Source: a virus. From it: a stretch of 40,712 nucleotides of DNA. A program made the translations under genes and the position numbers. Where the stretch lies: the IMG/VR virus record IMGVR_UViG_3300027734_000134, positions 1-40,712 of that record. One strand, written 5' to 3'. The notes under the pieces were generated by a model. It saw only the letters and a list, made by a program, of their open reading frames with translations. It was not told the origin of the DNA and did no database searches. Shown one piece after another: positions 1 through 9,794 of the stretch (position 1 is the stretch's first letter; every line of letters begins with the position of its first letter).

Positions 1-417
1 GGTTCTGCTGTATTGGTAGAACAAAAAACACTATTAGTTGATATTGGTGAACTGTATACACAATTAGATAATGATATGTTTGAGATAGAAGTATTTCGCT
101 ACGATAAAGATTCGGAAGGGCAAGATGTTTTAACTAAATTGTTTTTTAAACACAAAGCACCTTCAATAGTCAATAATATACTAATGGATGAAACCTCAGA
201 AAACTATTTTTTATTAGACAATTCCTATGTAGAATATTATTTTGATGTTTTTGCAGATAATGAAATAGATAATGAAACTGTTTGTAATTTTATCAGTCCA
301 ACACAAAACAGTAGAAACACAATGGTTTCTGTTGTTGCTTGCGATGAAACTATTAACCAGAAAACAACAAATAGTTTATATGCTACAACAGCAAAACCAA
401 ACGGAGATAATTGTTAA
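1..417 (+). CDS. C-terminal part of a virion-type protein, cut by window edge
   Basis: The frame is open from the first base and no ATG precedes a convincing ribosome-binding site, so this is the 3' end of a longer gene. About 138 residues are visible. They are acidic and rich in Asp, Glu and Asn, with no recognisable motif, membrane segment or signal peptide. The TTG at 13 could be read as a start, but codons upstream of it (Gly-Ser-Ala-Val) continue the frame. The stop lies 2 bp before the ATG of the next large structural-type gene, which suggests co-transcription. Function is not recognised; a virion role is inferred only from the neighbourhood. Confidence 0.6.
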   Translation, partial: GSAVLVEQKTLLVDIGELYTQLDNDMFEIEVFRYDKDSEGQDVLTKLFFKHKAPSIVNNILMDETSENYFLLDNSYVEYYFDVFADNEIDNETVCNFISPTQNSRNTMVSVVACDETINQKTTNSLYATTAKPNGDNC

Positions 418-419
418 AA

Positions 420-3209
420 ATGTTTGCACCATCCATAAAATTTACTAATATATTGATAGAAAATGGTGGCAAACCTTTAGTTGTTTCTAACCCTCACATT
501 GATTCTGATGCTGAGACAACAACAAATACTGGTTCTCAAAATTTATATAAATTAACTATAAAATTCTCAGTACTTGATCAATATAATGATAGTGGTGTTG
601 CTTCTTGGATAGAAGATGAGGATGTTAGAAAATATATAAAATATAGTATATCTTATTATAAATCAAATGGAAGAATAACTACAAAATTAAATTCTATATT
701 TGAAAACACAAACTTTGATTTAATTAGTTATTTAAAATATGATTCTAATGGTAATAGATATTATGAATATCCAATAACATATAAAATTGATGATTTTGTA
801 AAAAACATTAAAACACAAACAATAACAATAATACCATATTTTGATTTAAAAAATTATGTATTAGATAAAGGTTTGCCAAACAACAATATTACAAATGAAT
901 TTGGTAGATCATTGACTGTAGAGGTCATTAAAAATTTTAATATTGTAAACTCTCAAAACATTATAAACAATTCAATCCTAGAAGATATAGTTAAAGTACC
1001 AATAAACACTTATTTTGTTAATTCATTAGAAAATCAATTAATTTCAATTATTGAATCAAATAAAACAAACAAAGATATATCACCATATTTTACAAACTTA
1101 TTTATTTCTAAAGATGAATCAAATAAAAATCATATTTTATTTGGTATTGATAAAAAAAGAATAATAAGAACAAAATCACAAATAGGAAATTATGTTGATT
1201 CAATCGTTAATTCTACTGCTTTAAGAGAAGCTATTGTAAATAATATTTTTATTAAAGATATTAAAATATTTAAAAATCAAGTTAAAAAAATTAATAGTAT
1301 AAATAAATTAGAAGAAATAACAGATGATTATGTTGTTATTGAAAACTCACAACAAAAAATAATTGAATTAAATGATAGCAACCAAGTCAATTTATTTATC
1401 GATTCAGATCTTACTTACTATAATTTTATTGATGATGATGAAAGCAATGCAGAAAATAGTAGTTTTCAATACTCAATATATATAACTATTCAAGATTCTT
1501 TTAATGAAGTTCTTTATCAATTATATAACAATTTATTAAATGATATAAAAGTTTTAGAAAATTACTATAATTTAATATCAATACCTTATGCAAGCTCAGA
1601 TAGTTTAACTGTCATTAACCCACATATAGACTCTAGTTCTGAAACTTCTATTAGAACACGCTCTGTTGGTTACTATGATCTTAAGACAAATACATTTAAA
1701 AATGTAACTTCTGATCTTATACCAAATCTTGAACAAATATCATTAAATTTTTCTTCTTTATATTTTATGGTTTTCTCTTTAAATAAATCTATAATATTAG
1801 ATGTTCTTAATTATTCTTTAGCTCTAAAAGAAGAATTAGTAAAATCTTTATTTGTAAGTTCAACAGATGAACCAAGTTCAACATTATATGTTGTTTCTAA
1901 AACTATAGAATTAATAAAATCTTTTTCTTCAATAGTTGAAAGAACTTTTAAATTTAAATCTGTAGATATAGATAGCGAAACTTCATCCTTTTCTACTATT
2001 AAAATTGGAAGTTCCACTAACAATATTATAGAATTAAATTATGTGTTTCAAGATATTGTAACAAATAATTATTTTAATAATTTTAAAAGAAATAAATTTT
2101 TACTTATCGAGCCTAGCTATGTAGATAATTATCCTTCCATTAATTCTTCAAAATTATCAAATTATTTATCTACAACAGCAGGTAATTTGCAACCAATACT
2201 TGATTCAAATTTAAACATAATATATGATAATTTTATTAATTTAAGTAATTCAACAAACATAGACAGTAAAGAGTTTAGATTACTTGTATCTTTTTTTAAT
2301 AATTATTTAATATACTTAAATAAAAATTTAACAAATATTGATTTTGATTTAAGTGAAGAATATAATTTAACCTCTACAAGAGGAGAATTTTTAAAACCAT
2401 ACAAGTCTTTAGTATTGGATGTTCTACAAAAAAATAGTTTAAATGTAGAATCATTTAAAATTAATAAAATATTAGAAGTCACCAGAAACCCTATACCAGA
2501 GCCATCTTTTACACAAACAGACCCTTTAACTTACTCTATACCAACTCCAAGAGAAACATTTGTAAATTCTTCACCAGTATTTGACATAGAATTGGATAAT
2601 AAAAAACGCGAATCAATTGAAAAATTATTAAATTATGTATTATCTTCTTACAACGATAACCAAGTCTTGACAATAGATTACAAACAATATGCCAAAAAAG
2701 ATACTGATTTAAGTAATTTTTATAACTTTTATATACCAAAATATCAAATAACATATCTTGAAGACTTTGGAAATTCTGTAAAAGATAATAATTGGGCTTC
2801 TTTAAACCAAACTACATTTGCCAATATTCCATTACGATCTAGAGTGTTGTGCAGATTTGAACCTATATTGAATCAACTATCTTATGAAGTAAAAAATGTT
2901 ATAAACAATTTGCAAATTCCATATATGTATTTTATATTGTTTAAAGATAATACTCAATTTGGCTCAACAACATCTTCTTTGTTAAATGAAAGATTAGGAA
3001 ATTTTATAACTCCGCAAGAACGCAACGGCCCAGAAATAAATATGAATAATGAATTTATACAAGATAGAAATAATCAAACATATACGGAAAGAGAATCACA
3101 GTTTCCAAATCCTTCAAATAATGCTCCATTTGTAGAAGTACAAATAACAGCAGAACGTGAACCAAGATATTCTTTAGCAACAACTAGACCAAGGATCACT
3201 AGAAGGTAA
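420..3209 (+). CDS. large Asn/Ser-rich virion-type protein, unknown function
   Basis: This encodes a 929-aa protein from ATG 420, preceded by GGAG at 403-406; a TTG at 411 would add three residues and overlap the previous gene. It is very rich in Asn, Ile, Ser and Lys, with no signal peptide or clear membrane segment. A short motif, NPHIDS followed by Glu-Thr, occurs near residue 24 and again near residue 400, which hints at an internal domain duplication. The C-terminal ~80 residues are low-complexity (Gln, Asn, Pro, Arg). Size and co-transcription with other large beta-rich proteins suggest a tail or baseplate-region component, but I do not recognise the family. The gene is AT-richer than the terminase and capsid genes. 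Confidence 0.7.
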   Translation: MFAPSIKFTNILIENGGKPLVVSNPHIDSDAETTTNTGSQNLYKLTIKFSVLDQYNDSGVASWIEDEDVRKYIKYSISYYKSNGRITTKLNSIFENTNFDLISYLKYDSNGNRYYEYPITYKIDDFVKNIKTQTITIIPYFDLKNYVLDKGLPNNNITNEFGRSLTVEVIKNFNIVNSQNIINNSILEDIVKVPINTYFVNSLENQLISIIESNKTNKDISPYFTNLFISKDESNKNHILFGIDKKRIIRTKSQIGNYVDSIVNSTALREAIVNNIFIKDIKIFKNQVKKINSINKLEEITDDYVVIENSQQKIIELNDSNQVNLFIDSDLTYYNFIDDDESNAENSSFQYSIYITIQDSFNEVLYQLYNNLLNDIKVLENYYNLISIPYASSDSLTVINPHIDSSSETSIRTRSVGYYDLKTNTFKNVTSDLIPNLEQISLNFSSLYFMVFSLNKSIILDVLNYSLALKEELVKSLFVSSTDEPSSTLYVVSKTIELIKSFSSIVERTFKFKSVDIDSETSSFSTIKIGSSTNNIIELNYVFQDIVTNNYFNNFKRNKFLLIEPSYVDNYPSINSSKLSNYLSTTAGNLQPILDSNLNIIYDNFINLSNSTNIDSKEFRLLVSFFNNYLIYLNKNLTNIDFDLSEEYNLTSTRGEFLKPYKSLVLDVLQKNSLNVESFKINKILEVTRNPIPEPSFTQTDPLTYSIPTPRETFVNSSPVFDIELDNKKRESIEKLLNYVLSSYNDNQVLTIDYKQYAKKDTDLSNFYNFYIPKYQITYLEDFGNSVKDNNWASLNQTTFANIPLRSRVLCRFEPILNQLSYEVKNVINNLQIPYMYFILFKDNTQFGSTTSSLLNERLGNFITPQERNGPEINMNNEFIQDRNNQTYTERESQFPNPSNNAPFVEVQITAEREPRYSLATTRPRITRR

Positions 3210-3212
3210 AAT

Positions 3213-3710
3213 ATGAGTTATTCAATATCTAAAATAAATTATTATATAAATAAAGTTTCTTTTGGTAATAACCAAACTACAAGAAACAACACTGATTTTG
3301 GTATATACACACCATCAACAGAAGATACTAGCAGTTTACCTTTATCAGAAATATTAGTCGGACCACAAGTAGTATTTGCAGAACCATCAGTAACCGTAAC
3401 GGTTGGCCCAGTTACAAGCAACCAATCTGGAGCACCAACAGGCAGTCCATTAAACGGACCAAGTTCTGTATTAGACCAACAAAACATATTTAGCAATAAC
3501 AATGGTAGAGGACCAACAGGCAGTCCTTTGAATACACCAAGTTCAATATTAGAACAACAAAACATATTGCCACAAGAAACTGTAGAAAGTAATGTAGCAA
3601 ATATATTTTCTAGCGTAAGAACAAACAGGGCTAGAGAAGCAGTAAGAAACGCTCAACAAGCAGCAGAAAGAGCCTCAACAAATAATTTCGGAAGAGGTAA
3701 TAGAAGATAA
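3213..3710 (+). CDS. small Pro/Asn/Gln-rich protein with a 26-residue internal repeat
   Basis: This 165-aa protein starts at ATG 3213, 3 bp after the previous stop, and its stop overlaps the next ATG by one base. The middle holds two tandem copies of a 26-residue unit: PTGSPLN, then PSSVLDQQNIF in the first and PSSILEQQNIL in the second. The C-terminus is basic and Ala/Arg-rich. There is no membrane segment. The composition suggests a flexible linker or tail-associated protein, but the family is not recognised. An antisense open frame here is a shadow of the repeat. Confidence 0.65.
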   Translation: MSYSISKINYYINKVSFGNNQTTRNNTDFGIYTPSTEDTSSLPLSEILVGPQVVFAEPSVTVTVGPVTSNQSGAPTGSPLNGPSSVLDQQNIFSNNNGRGPTGSPLNTPSSILEQQNILPQETVESNVANIFSSVRTNRAREAVRNAQQAAERASTNNFGRGNRR

Positions 3711-6061
3711 TGGCAACACTACAAGAAATAGCTAATAAAGTAGTTGAAATAGGATTGTCTGGAGATATTGATCCAATACGCTCTATCAAGGGAAAGTATA
3801 GAACAATAGATGAAAATAATAATTTAATTAATTTTCAAACTGAAGATCTGGCATCAAAACTTTTTAATATATCAATATCTGATCCCGTAGAAGTGCCAAT
3901 GTCTGGTACTCTATTCACCAACCAAAGCACTTTCAAAATTAATAAAGAATTAGTGTCCTTAACATTTAATAACTCAAATATCTCAGAATTTCTTAGATCA
4001 ATAGGAATAAATGTAACTAGAGTTTTGGTAGAAGATTTTAAAGAAAAATTAAAATTAGCTATGTTAAATAAAATTGCTACCATAGATCTTTTTATTCCTC
4101 AAATAAATCCAAAAATATTTGAAGAATACTCTTTTGATTATAAAACACCATATTCAAAAACAGAACAAGAAATATATAATTTTGGTCTTTCTGATTTCTA
4201 TGATGTTAATTCAAATTATAATTTTTATGAAAAACAATATGAAAATTCTTTACCAAGTGTAAATGAAAAAATATTACCTAATCTTTATTTAACTCAAAAA
4301 ACTAGTAGTTTTGCTACTCAACATAGTCAATTAGAAGTTCCTGGTTTTGCTGGGCCTGTAGCTTTGGTGTCAGACTCTGACTTCACGAATGGATCTTATT
4401 TTAATTCTTGGGCATCTCAAGTAGACCCCTATATTAGTATATATCAATCTGTATACAACAAAACTATAAATCAAGTAAATTACTTTGCAATAAACAATGA
4501 TTTTAATTTTTTAGCTGACAACGATAATCGTAGAGAAAATTTTCCATTTTATAATAAAGTAAACTTTACTACAGATTTTGGCGATGTTGGTATTAACTCT
4601 TTAATCTATGATTTAAATATTAATTGCTCTTTTATCAACACATGTTTAAAAGAAGGAATTAATACTGTTTTAACATTTGGCAATGGATCTCTTGGAGGAC
4701 AATTAGAAAGATCTATAAACATTATACAAGATAGTAATGTATCTTTTGATAATAATAATATTCCTCAAATAACTTACAGTTATGTAAAGAATGATTTTAT
4801 TGGTTTAGAATTAGATTTTATGAATGTATTATCTTCTTCAATATTTGATGGAAGTAGACCAACTGTGCCTATAGCAAATGGGACAACAACAGAGCAAATA
4901 CCTGTAATTACATATCTAGACGAATGTTCAGACACTAATCAAAGTATAGCTGCTAAAACATTAAACTGGATATTATCAAAAATTGAAGTAGGGCAATTGG
5001 TAAACCCACATTTCAGAAACTATAAACAAATATATAATGGTGATTTAACAAAAAATGAAACAACAATTTATAGTGTAAGAAAGCTATTAAATGGCGCAGT
5101 TCCAGTTCAATCTTTGTTATTTATGAATCCTTTAGAAGTAAAAAATTTCTTATATTATGATACACAAATAAAATACAATCAAAACTATACTTATGAAGTA
5201 GATGCATATCAAGTTGTAATAGGTACTAACTATTATTTTGATGATTATGTATCAGAAGAAAATTCACTTATACTAGGTTGTTATTCAACTCCAACAATAA
5301 AAATAATACAAACAAAATATTTTAATAAAAATGTAATAGTTTGTGATTCCCCTCCTGTTCCATTGGATGTACAATTTATTCCTTATTTTGGAATAAATAA
5401 CAAAATTTCATTTTATATGAATAATCAAGTTGCAAGACAAATTGCAGATCCAATTAAAATTTTTAATGAAGATCAACAATTTATAGATATTGCTAGAAGA
5501 TCACAACAAAAATTAACAGGACCAATTTTGTTTGAAACAGATGATACAACAACATTCTTTCAGATTTTAAAGTTAGAAACTAAGCCATCATCATATAGTG
5601 ATTTTAAAAATGCAAGTATTACAAATGTTGCTCTGCTATCTGGTTCTTTCTCAGAAAGTTATTTAGAAACTATACAGCCAAATAAGTATTATTATTACAC
5701 ATTTAGAACTGTAGATGTTCATAATCTAATATCTAATCCAACAGCAGTATATGAAATTAAATTAATTGATGATGCTGGTGCTGTTTATCCAGAAATAAAC
5801 GTTATAAATGAATTTGGTGAAACAAGAAAAAAAGAACCATATAAAATGCTTAAAAAATATTTACATATAGCTCCTTCAATACAACAATCCTATATTGACA
5901 CAGAAGATGAGTCTGAGAGTGCAAAAAATATTACAAATGTAAAGCTTGGAATTGCTGATGATACTATATGGAATAAGAAGTTTAAAATAAGATTACGTTC
6001 CAAAGCTACTGGAAAATTGGTAGATTTTAATATTGATTTTTTAAAAAATAAAATTAATTAG
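3710..6061 (+). CDS. large virion-type protein, unknown function
   Basis: This 783-aa protein overlaps the previous stop by 1 bp (TAATG), implying translational coupling. The sequence is rich in Asn, Tyr, Phe and Ser and looks mostly beta. Near residues 650-690 a stretch ending YYYTFRTVDVHN resembles a fibronectin-III-like edge, though I cannot confirm the domain. The C-terminus (last ~60 residues) is charged. It ends before a 41-bp gap carrying a promoter-like element, so this is probably the last gene of its transcription unit. A baseplate or tail-tip role is plausible from size and context only. Confidence 0.65.
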   Translation: MATLQEIANKVVEIGLSGDIDPIRSIKGKYRTIDENNNLINFQTEDLASKLFNISISDPVEVPMSGTLFTNQSTFKINKELVSLTFNNSNISEFLRSIGINVTRVLVEDFKEKLKLAMLNKIATIDLFIPQINPKIFEEYSFDYKTPYSKTEQEIYNFGLSDFYDVNSNYNFYEKQYENSLPSVNEKILPNLYLTQKTSSFATQHSQLEVPGFAGPVALVSDSDFTNGSYFNSWASQVDPYISIYQSVYNKTINQVNYFAINNDFNFLADNDNRRENFPFYNKVNFTTDFGDVGINSLIYDLNINCSFINTCLKEGINTVLTFGNGSLGGQLERSINIIQDSNVSFDNNNIPQITYSYVKNDFIGLELDFMNVLSSSIFDGSRPTVPIANGTTTEQIPVITYLDECSDTNQSIAAKTLNWILSKIEVGQLVNPHFRNYKQIYNGDLTKNETTIYSVRKLLNGAVPVQSLLFMNPLEVKNFLYYDTQIKYNQNYTYEVDAYQVVIGTNYYFDDYVSEENSLILGCYSTPTIKIIQTKYFNKNVIVCDSPPVPLDVQFIPYFGINNKISFYMNNQVARQIADPIKIFNEDQQFIDIARRSQQKLTGPILFETDDTTTFFQILKLETKPSSYSDFKNASITNVALLSGSFSESYLETIQPNKYYYYTFRTVDVHNLISNPTAVYEIKLIDDAGAVYPEINVINEFGETRKKEPYKMLKKYLHIAPSIQQSYIDTEDESESAKNITNVKLGIADDTIWNKKFKIRLRSKATGKLVDFNIDFLKNKIN

Positions 6062-6069
6062 AATATTTA

Positions 6070-6087
6070 TATAAATACACTATTTAT
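6070..6087 (+). promoter_or_regulatory. candidate late promoter
   Basis: The gap holds TATAAATA (6070-6077), identical to the T4 late -10 element, followed at once by CTATTTAT (6080-6087), the element that recurs in other gaps of this window. It lies 15 bp upstream of the ATG at 6103, with an AGAGGT ribosome-binding site between. Promoter function is inferred. Confidence 0.45.
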
Positions 6088-6102
6088 GAAAGAGGTAATA
6101 AC

Positions 6103-7020
6103 ATGGGTTTCTTAGATAATAGCGGCGATATTATATTAGACGCAGTATTAACAGATGCTGGTAGAGCAAGACTAGCAAGAGCAGATGGTTCTTTTCAAAT
6201 AGCAAAGTTTGCATTTGGAGATGATGAAATTAATTATGGTTCTTATAATAAGAATCACCCATCTGGTTCAGCATATTATGATTTAGATATTCTACAAACC
6301 CCTGTCTTTGAAGCTTTTACCAACAATACATCAATTTTGAAATACAAACTTCAATCAATCTCAAGAACAAATTTACTTTATTTACCAGTATTAAAACTAA
6401 ACGTACAGCCCAGTTATGGAGGCTCACCAGATTATGCTTTAGATTCAACCAATTATAATTATTTAGTTGCTTGTGATACAACAACTGAATCTTTAATTGG
6501 TGGTGAAGAAGGCGTTATAAAAGGCGTTTCAAACTCTAATAACTACATTGTTATAGATCAAGGTTTGGATACAACTGAGATCTCTAGAACCTTTACTATA
6601 GATTCAGATTTAAAAGAAACACAATACCTAATAGAAGTTGATAACAGATTTGGTTCAATAGTATACGACTCAACATTAGCTACCTTATCTTTTATTGATG
6701 ATGATAATATTGCAAGCTATTATTTATCAACTGCTGACTCACCATTTGTTACATCAATTCCAGTACCTTCATCAACCGATAGAAATAGTTCAATTGACGG
6801 ACCAGTTGGAACAAGATTAAAGTTTGCTATTAGAGCCTCACTTGATCTTAATAGTAGCACATTTTTATTTACACAACTAGGTACAACTGTTAGTTCAGCA
6901 ATACTAACTGGCCGTGGTAGTGATAATTATTATGTAATATCTACAAATATAAAAGTTACTGGTGTTACAACTGGTTACTCAATAAATGTTCCAGTTAGAT
7001 TTGTAAAGAAAGTAGTATAA
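6103..7020 (+). CDS. conserved phage structural protein with GDIILDAVLTD N-terminus
   Basis: This 305-aa protein begins MGFLDNSGDIILDAVLTD and continues GRARLARADGSFQIAKFAFGDDEINYG. I recognise this N-terminus as recurring in tail-region genes of T4-like aquatic phages; its role is not defined. The rest is beta-rich with no membrane segment. The ATG follows AGAGGT (6091-6096). It opens a new cluster behind a promoter-like element and is followed after 19 bp by another structural-type gene. A virion protein is the most likely call; a tail or appendage chaperone cannot be excluded. Confidence 0.65.
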   Translation: MGFLDNSGDIILDAVLTDAGRARLARADGSFQIAKFAFGDDEINYGSYNKNHPSGSAYYDLDILQTPVFEAFTNNTSILKYKLQSISRTNLLYLPVLKLNVQPSYGGSPDYALDSTNYNYLVACDTTTESLIGGEEGVIKGVSNSNNYIVIDQGLDTTEISRTFTIDSDLKETQYLIEVDNRFGSIVYDSTLATLSFIDDDNIASYYLSTADSPFVTSIPVPSSTDRNSSIDGPVGTRLKFAIRASLDLNSSTFLFTQLGTTVSSAILTGRGSDNYYVISTNIKVTGVTTGYSINVPVRFVKKVV

Positions 7021-7039
7021 TAAAAATAAGGATATAAAC

Positions 7040-8059
7040 ATGGCGACAACTTTTAAAACATTATCAACATCAGATGTAACAAGTACAAAAACTTTACTTC
7101 ATGAGGTAATTCCACTTACTGGAACCATAGTGTCTGGTACTTACTCAGATAATAATATTAAGAACTATTCGCATGGATTATTCCAAAGTGTATATGATTA
7201 TCCTTATTTAAGCTCCTCTGCAAATCACATATTTGATATAACGGTAGGCTATTCTTCAGCTAATTCTTTATCAAGTTCTACAAATACACAAAATTCTAAA
7301 AAAATAAACATTTATAATCAAATGGCACAAGTTTTGGTTGGACACGATGTAACTGGAACTATCATGGCATTTGACCAAAATGGTGATATTACTAGCGGTG
7401 AAACTAAATTTAGAGAATGTTATTTTATGTCTTTTGCTAGATTACTTGCAAAAGATGAAATTAAAAAAGGCTCTTTTACTTTAACATTAGGTACTGGATC
7501 TTCTACTACACCATTTACTGGAACTAAAACATTATCTGATTATAATGCAGCAAATGCTTTCAAAGTCAATTCACCAGCAGGAGAATATGGTCTACTATAC
7601 ACATCTTCTGCTGACGCTGGAACAACTTCATTGGCCGTTGGTCACGTTTATTACCAAACTGGTATTGCCGTTCTTACAGCCTCTGTATTTGAAAGTGCTA
7701 ATTTTAGCGGATCATTCTCTAGAACTAATTCCCTTACTGGCTCTACCATACAACAATTATCAGACACACTCAGAAAGAGAATTCAAAATGTTCAATTTAA
7801 CAATACTACAGAATTAAACTCAACAATTTATTTCTGTCGCGCTTCTCATAATGAGTTTAATTATTCTTCTAATCCAACATATCTTTCTTCAAGCAAGATT
7901 GTTGTGAAGAATACTTCAACAGATTCTCCAGTTTCTTACATAACAACTGTTGGTTTATATTCTGCTGATAATGAACTTTTAGCTGTAGCAAAACTTTCTG
8001 AACCTTTAAGAAAAGATCCAACAAACGAACTTACAGTAAGAGTAAGATTAGACTACTAA
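7040..8059 (+). CDS. virion-type protein sharing its C-terminal domain with the next gene
   Basis: This 339-aa protein starts at ATG 7040 behind AAGGAT. It is Ser/Thr/Gly-rich and probably beta-structured. The last ~75 residues (FNYSSNPTY, then TTVGLYSADNELLAVAKLSEP, ending in VRVRLDY) match the end of the neighbouring 391-aa protein in pattern and order, so the two genes share a C-terminal module. There is no membrane segment or enzymatic motif. The gene pair probably encodes related virion components, for example baseplate or fibre-attachment proteins; this is inferred from position and shared domain. Confidence 0.65.
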   Translation: MATTFKTLSTSDVTSTKTLLHEVIPLTGTIVSGTYSDNNIKNYSHGLFQSVYDYPYLSSSANHIFDITVGYSSANSLSSSTNTQNSKKINIYNQMAQVLVGHDVTGTIMAFDQNGDITSGETKFRECYFMSFARLLAKDEIKKGSFTLTLGTGSSTTPFTGTKTLSDYNAANAFKVNSPAGEYGLLYTSSADAGTTSLAVGHVYYQTGIAVLTASVFESANFSGSFSRTNSLTGSTIQQLSDTLRKRIQNVQFNNTTELNSTIYFCRASHNEFNYSSNPTYLSSSKIVVKNTSTDSPVSYITTVGLYSADNELLAVAKLSEPLRKDPTNELTVRVRLDY

Positions 8060-8063
8060 TGAT

Positions 8064-9239
8064 ATGTCAATATATAAATTTAAAAATTCAGATATTTTAT
8101 TAAATTATGTAAAAACTTATCCACAAAACAATTTTTTTATTTATAATTCTAAAGCATACTATAACTATAAACCACAAATCAGTGGTGCTTTTACTAGTTC
8201 AATAACGTGTGTAGAACCTGGATTTGTGAGTCTGTATGAGTTAAATATAGATAGAAACGAAACACAAACTGGTTTTATATATCCATTTATAACAAAAAAT
8301 GGTACGTTAAGTTCATTTAAAACAGTAACAACAACCGAGTTTGATAGTGAATTTGACTATGGTGACACAATCACTGGCTCTTATCCTTTGTCTTCTAGTT
8401 TGTATAGAAATTATTATCAAACTGGACAATCCAGACCACATATAAATTCATTAGAAAACACTTTAAATTATTATAAGAATATTTCTACTCATTATTCTTA
8501 TTCTTCTTCTTTAGGAAATAAAGCTAATCAAGAATTAACTTTGATAAGTATACCATCAATATTTTTTGGAAAACAAATAAAAAAGCGTTCTGTAAAATTA
8601 GATTTTTATATTACTGGTTCTTTAATAGGAACTTTAGAAGATAAAAATGCAAATGGTGAATTAATTCAAACAGCTCCTTATGGTTCAACTGGGTCTGGTT
8701 CTACTGCTGGTGTTGTACTATACAACGAAGGTTTTATTATCTTAACTGGCTCTTGGAAGCTTGAAAATGGTATAGCTAGAGATTACATTAGTGATACAGA
8801 TAATCTTTTAACATCTTCTTGGATATATTTTGGAAATGGAATAAATGGTGATATAAAGACCCAAGCAGGTAGTTTGTCAGATGTATCTTACAATTTATAT
8901 TTTGAAGGAACACACACTATTCCAACAATAACTTTGTTTGCACACGCACCAAGAGGAGAGTTGAATCATTCAAACAATCCAACTTATATAAAGTATTCTA
9001 CTTCTAGTTCGTTTGCAACAAGTTCTACTTCTTTTGTTGAAAGTAATGTTTTAGAAATTAAAAACACAGTTTACTCACAGTATGACGAACCAACTGGATC
9101 TTTTCAAAAACAAACATTTATAAGTAAAGTTGGAATATACGATGAAAATAAAAATCTTATAGGTATTGCAAAATTAGCTAAACCAGTTAAAAAGACTGAA
9201 GAAAGAGACTTAACTTTTAAACTTAAAATTGATTTGTAG
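8064..9239 (+). CDS. virion-type protein, paralogous C-terminus with preceding gene
   Basis: This 391-aa protein begins 4 bp after the previous stop, without a clear Shine-Dalgarno sequence, so it may depend on coupled translation. It is Tyr/Ser/Thr-rich. The C-terminal ~100 residues carry LNHSNNPTY, then FISKVGIYDENKNLIGIAKL and end in FKLKIDL, matching the pattern at the end of the 339-aa neighbour but with a longer insertion after NPTY. The N-terminal ~280 residues do not obviously match the neighbour. It is likely a structural component acting with that protein. The next gene, 6 bp downstream, is a DNA enzyme, so a functional boundary falls here. Confidence 0.65.
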   Translation: MSIYKFKNSDILLNYVKTYPQNNFFIYNSKAYYNYKPQISGAFTSSITCVEPGFVSLYELNIDRNETQTGFIYPFITKNGTLSSFKTVTTTEFDSEFDYGDTITGSYPLSSSLYRNYYQTGQSRPHINSLENTLNYYKNISTHYSYSSSLGNKANQELTLISIPSIFFGKQIKKRSVKLDFYITGSLIGTLEDKNANGELIQTAPYGSTGSGSTAGVVLYNEGFIILTGSWKLENGIARDYISDTDNLLTSSWIYFGNGINGDIKTQAGSLSDVSYNLYFEGTHTIPTITLFAHAPRGELNHSNNPTYIKYSTSSSFATSSTSFVESNVLEIKNTVYSQYDEPTGSFQKQTFISKVGIYDENKNLIGIAKLAKPVKKTEERDLTFKLKIDL

Positions 9240-9245
9240 GTAAAT

Positions 9246-9776
9246 ATGAAACCTGGAATATTAGGGCTTGATGTAAGTTCTTCCAAAATAGGGATTGCCG
9301 TTTTGGGTGAAGATAGAAAGATATTAACATCTGAAGTTATAAAATTAAAATCTGACGACTCATTAGAGAATCGTGCTTTGATGTTAGAAAATAAGTTAGA
9401 AAAATTAAAAAAGTTTTATTTTATTGAAGACATATATGTTGAAGAACCATTTATAGCTTTTGGTGGTGGAAAAACAACCGCACAGACTATGGCAACTCTT
9501 CAAAGATTTAATGGAATGTGCTGTTATACCGTTTACAGAGTGTTTGATAAATCACCAAACATGGTTCAAGTTAGAAGTGCAAGAAGTAAATTAGGGATTA
9601 AAATACCTAAAGGAACTGCACAAAAAGATTCTAAAAAGTACATAATTGAGTATGTTGAAAAGAACCACCCAGAATTTAAATATAATTTAACAGTTCATGG
9701 TAATCCACAACCAGGAACAGATGATAGAGCCGATGCAATTGTTATTGCTCTATACGGGCTTGACCAGCAAGTTTAA
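9246..9776 (+). CDS. RuvC-like Holliday junction resolvase
   Basis: This 176-aa protein has the layout of RuvC/RNase H-fold resolvases. It has ILGLDVSSSKIGIAV at residues 5-19 with catalytic Asp9, an acidic YVEEPF strand with Glu66/67, and a C-terminal DDRADAIVIAL segment giving Asp160 and Asp163. Such enzymes cut four-way DNA junctions; in T4 this job, clearing branched DNA before packaging, is done by the unrelated endonuclease VII (gp49). The start at ATG 9246 follows TAGGT. It sits beside the primase and the Mre11-Rad50 fusion, which fits a role in recombination-dependent replication. A different RNase H-fold nuclease specificity is possible. Confidence 0.82.
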   Translation: MKPGILGLDVSSSKIGIAVLGEDRKILTSEVIKLKSDDSLENRALMLENKLEKLKKFYFIEDIYVEEPFIAFGGGKTTAQTMATLQRFNGMCCYTVYRVFDKSPNMVQVRSARSKLGIKIPKGTAQKDSKKYIIEYVEKNHPEFKYNLTVHGNPQPGTDDRADAIVIALYGLDQQV

Positions 9777-9794
9777 CAATGCTATGATTGATTC

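Noticed and set aside
3242-3565. Antisense 107-aa open frame
   Set aside because: Reverse reading of the internal repeat; the + strand gene has clean coupling to its neighbours.
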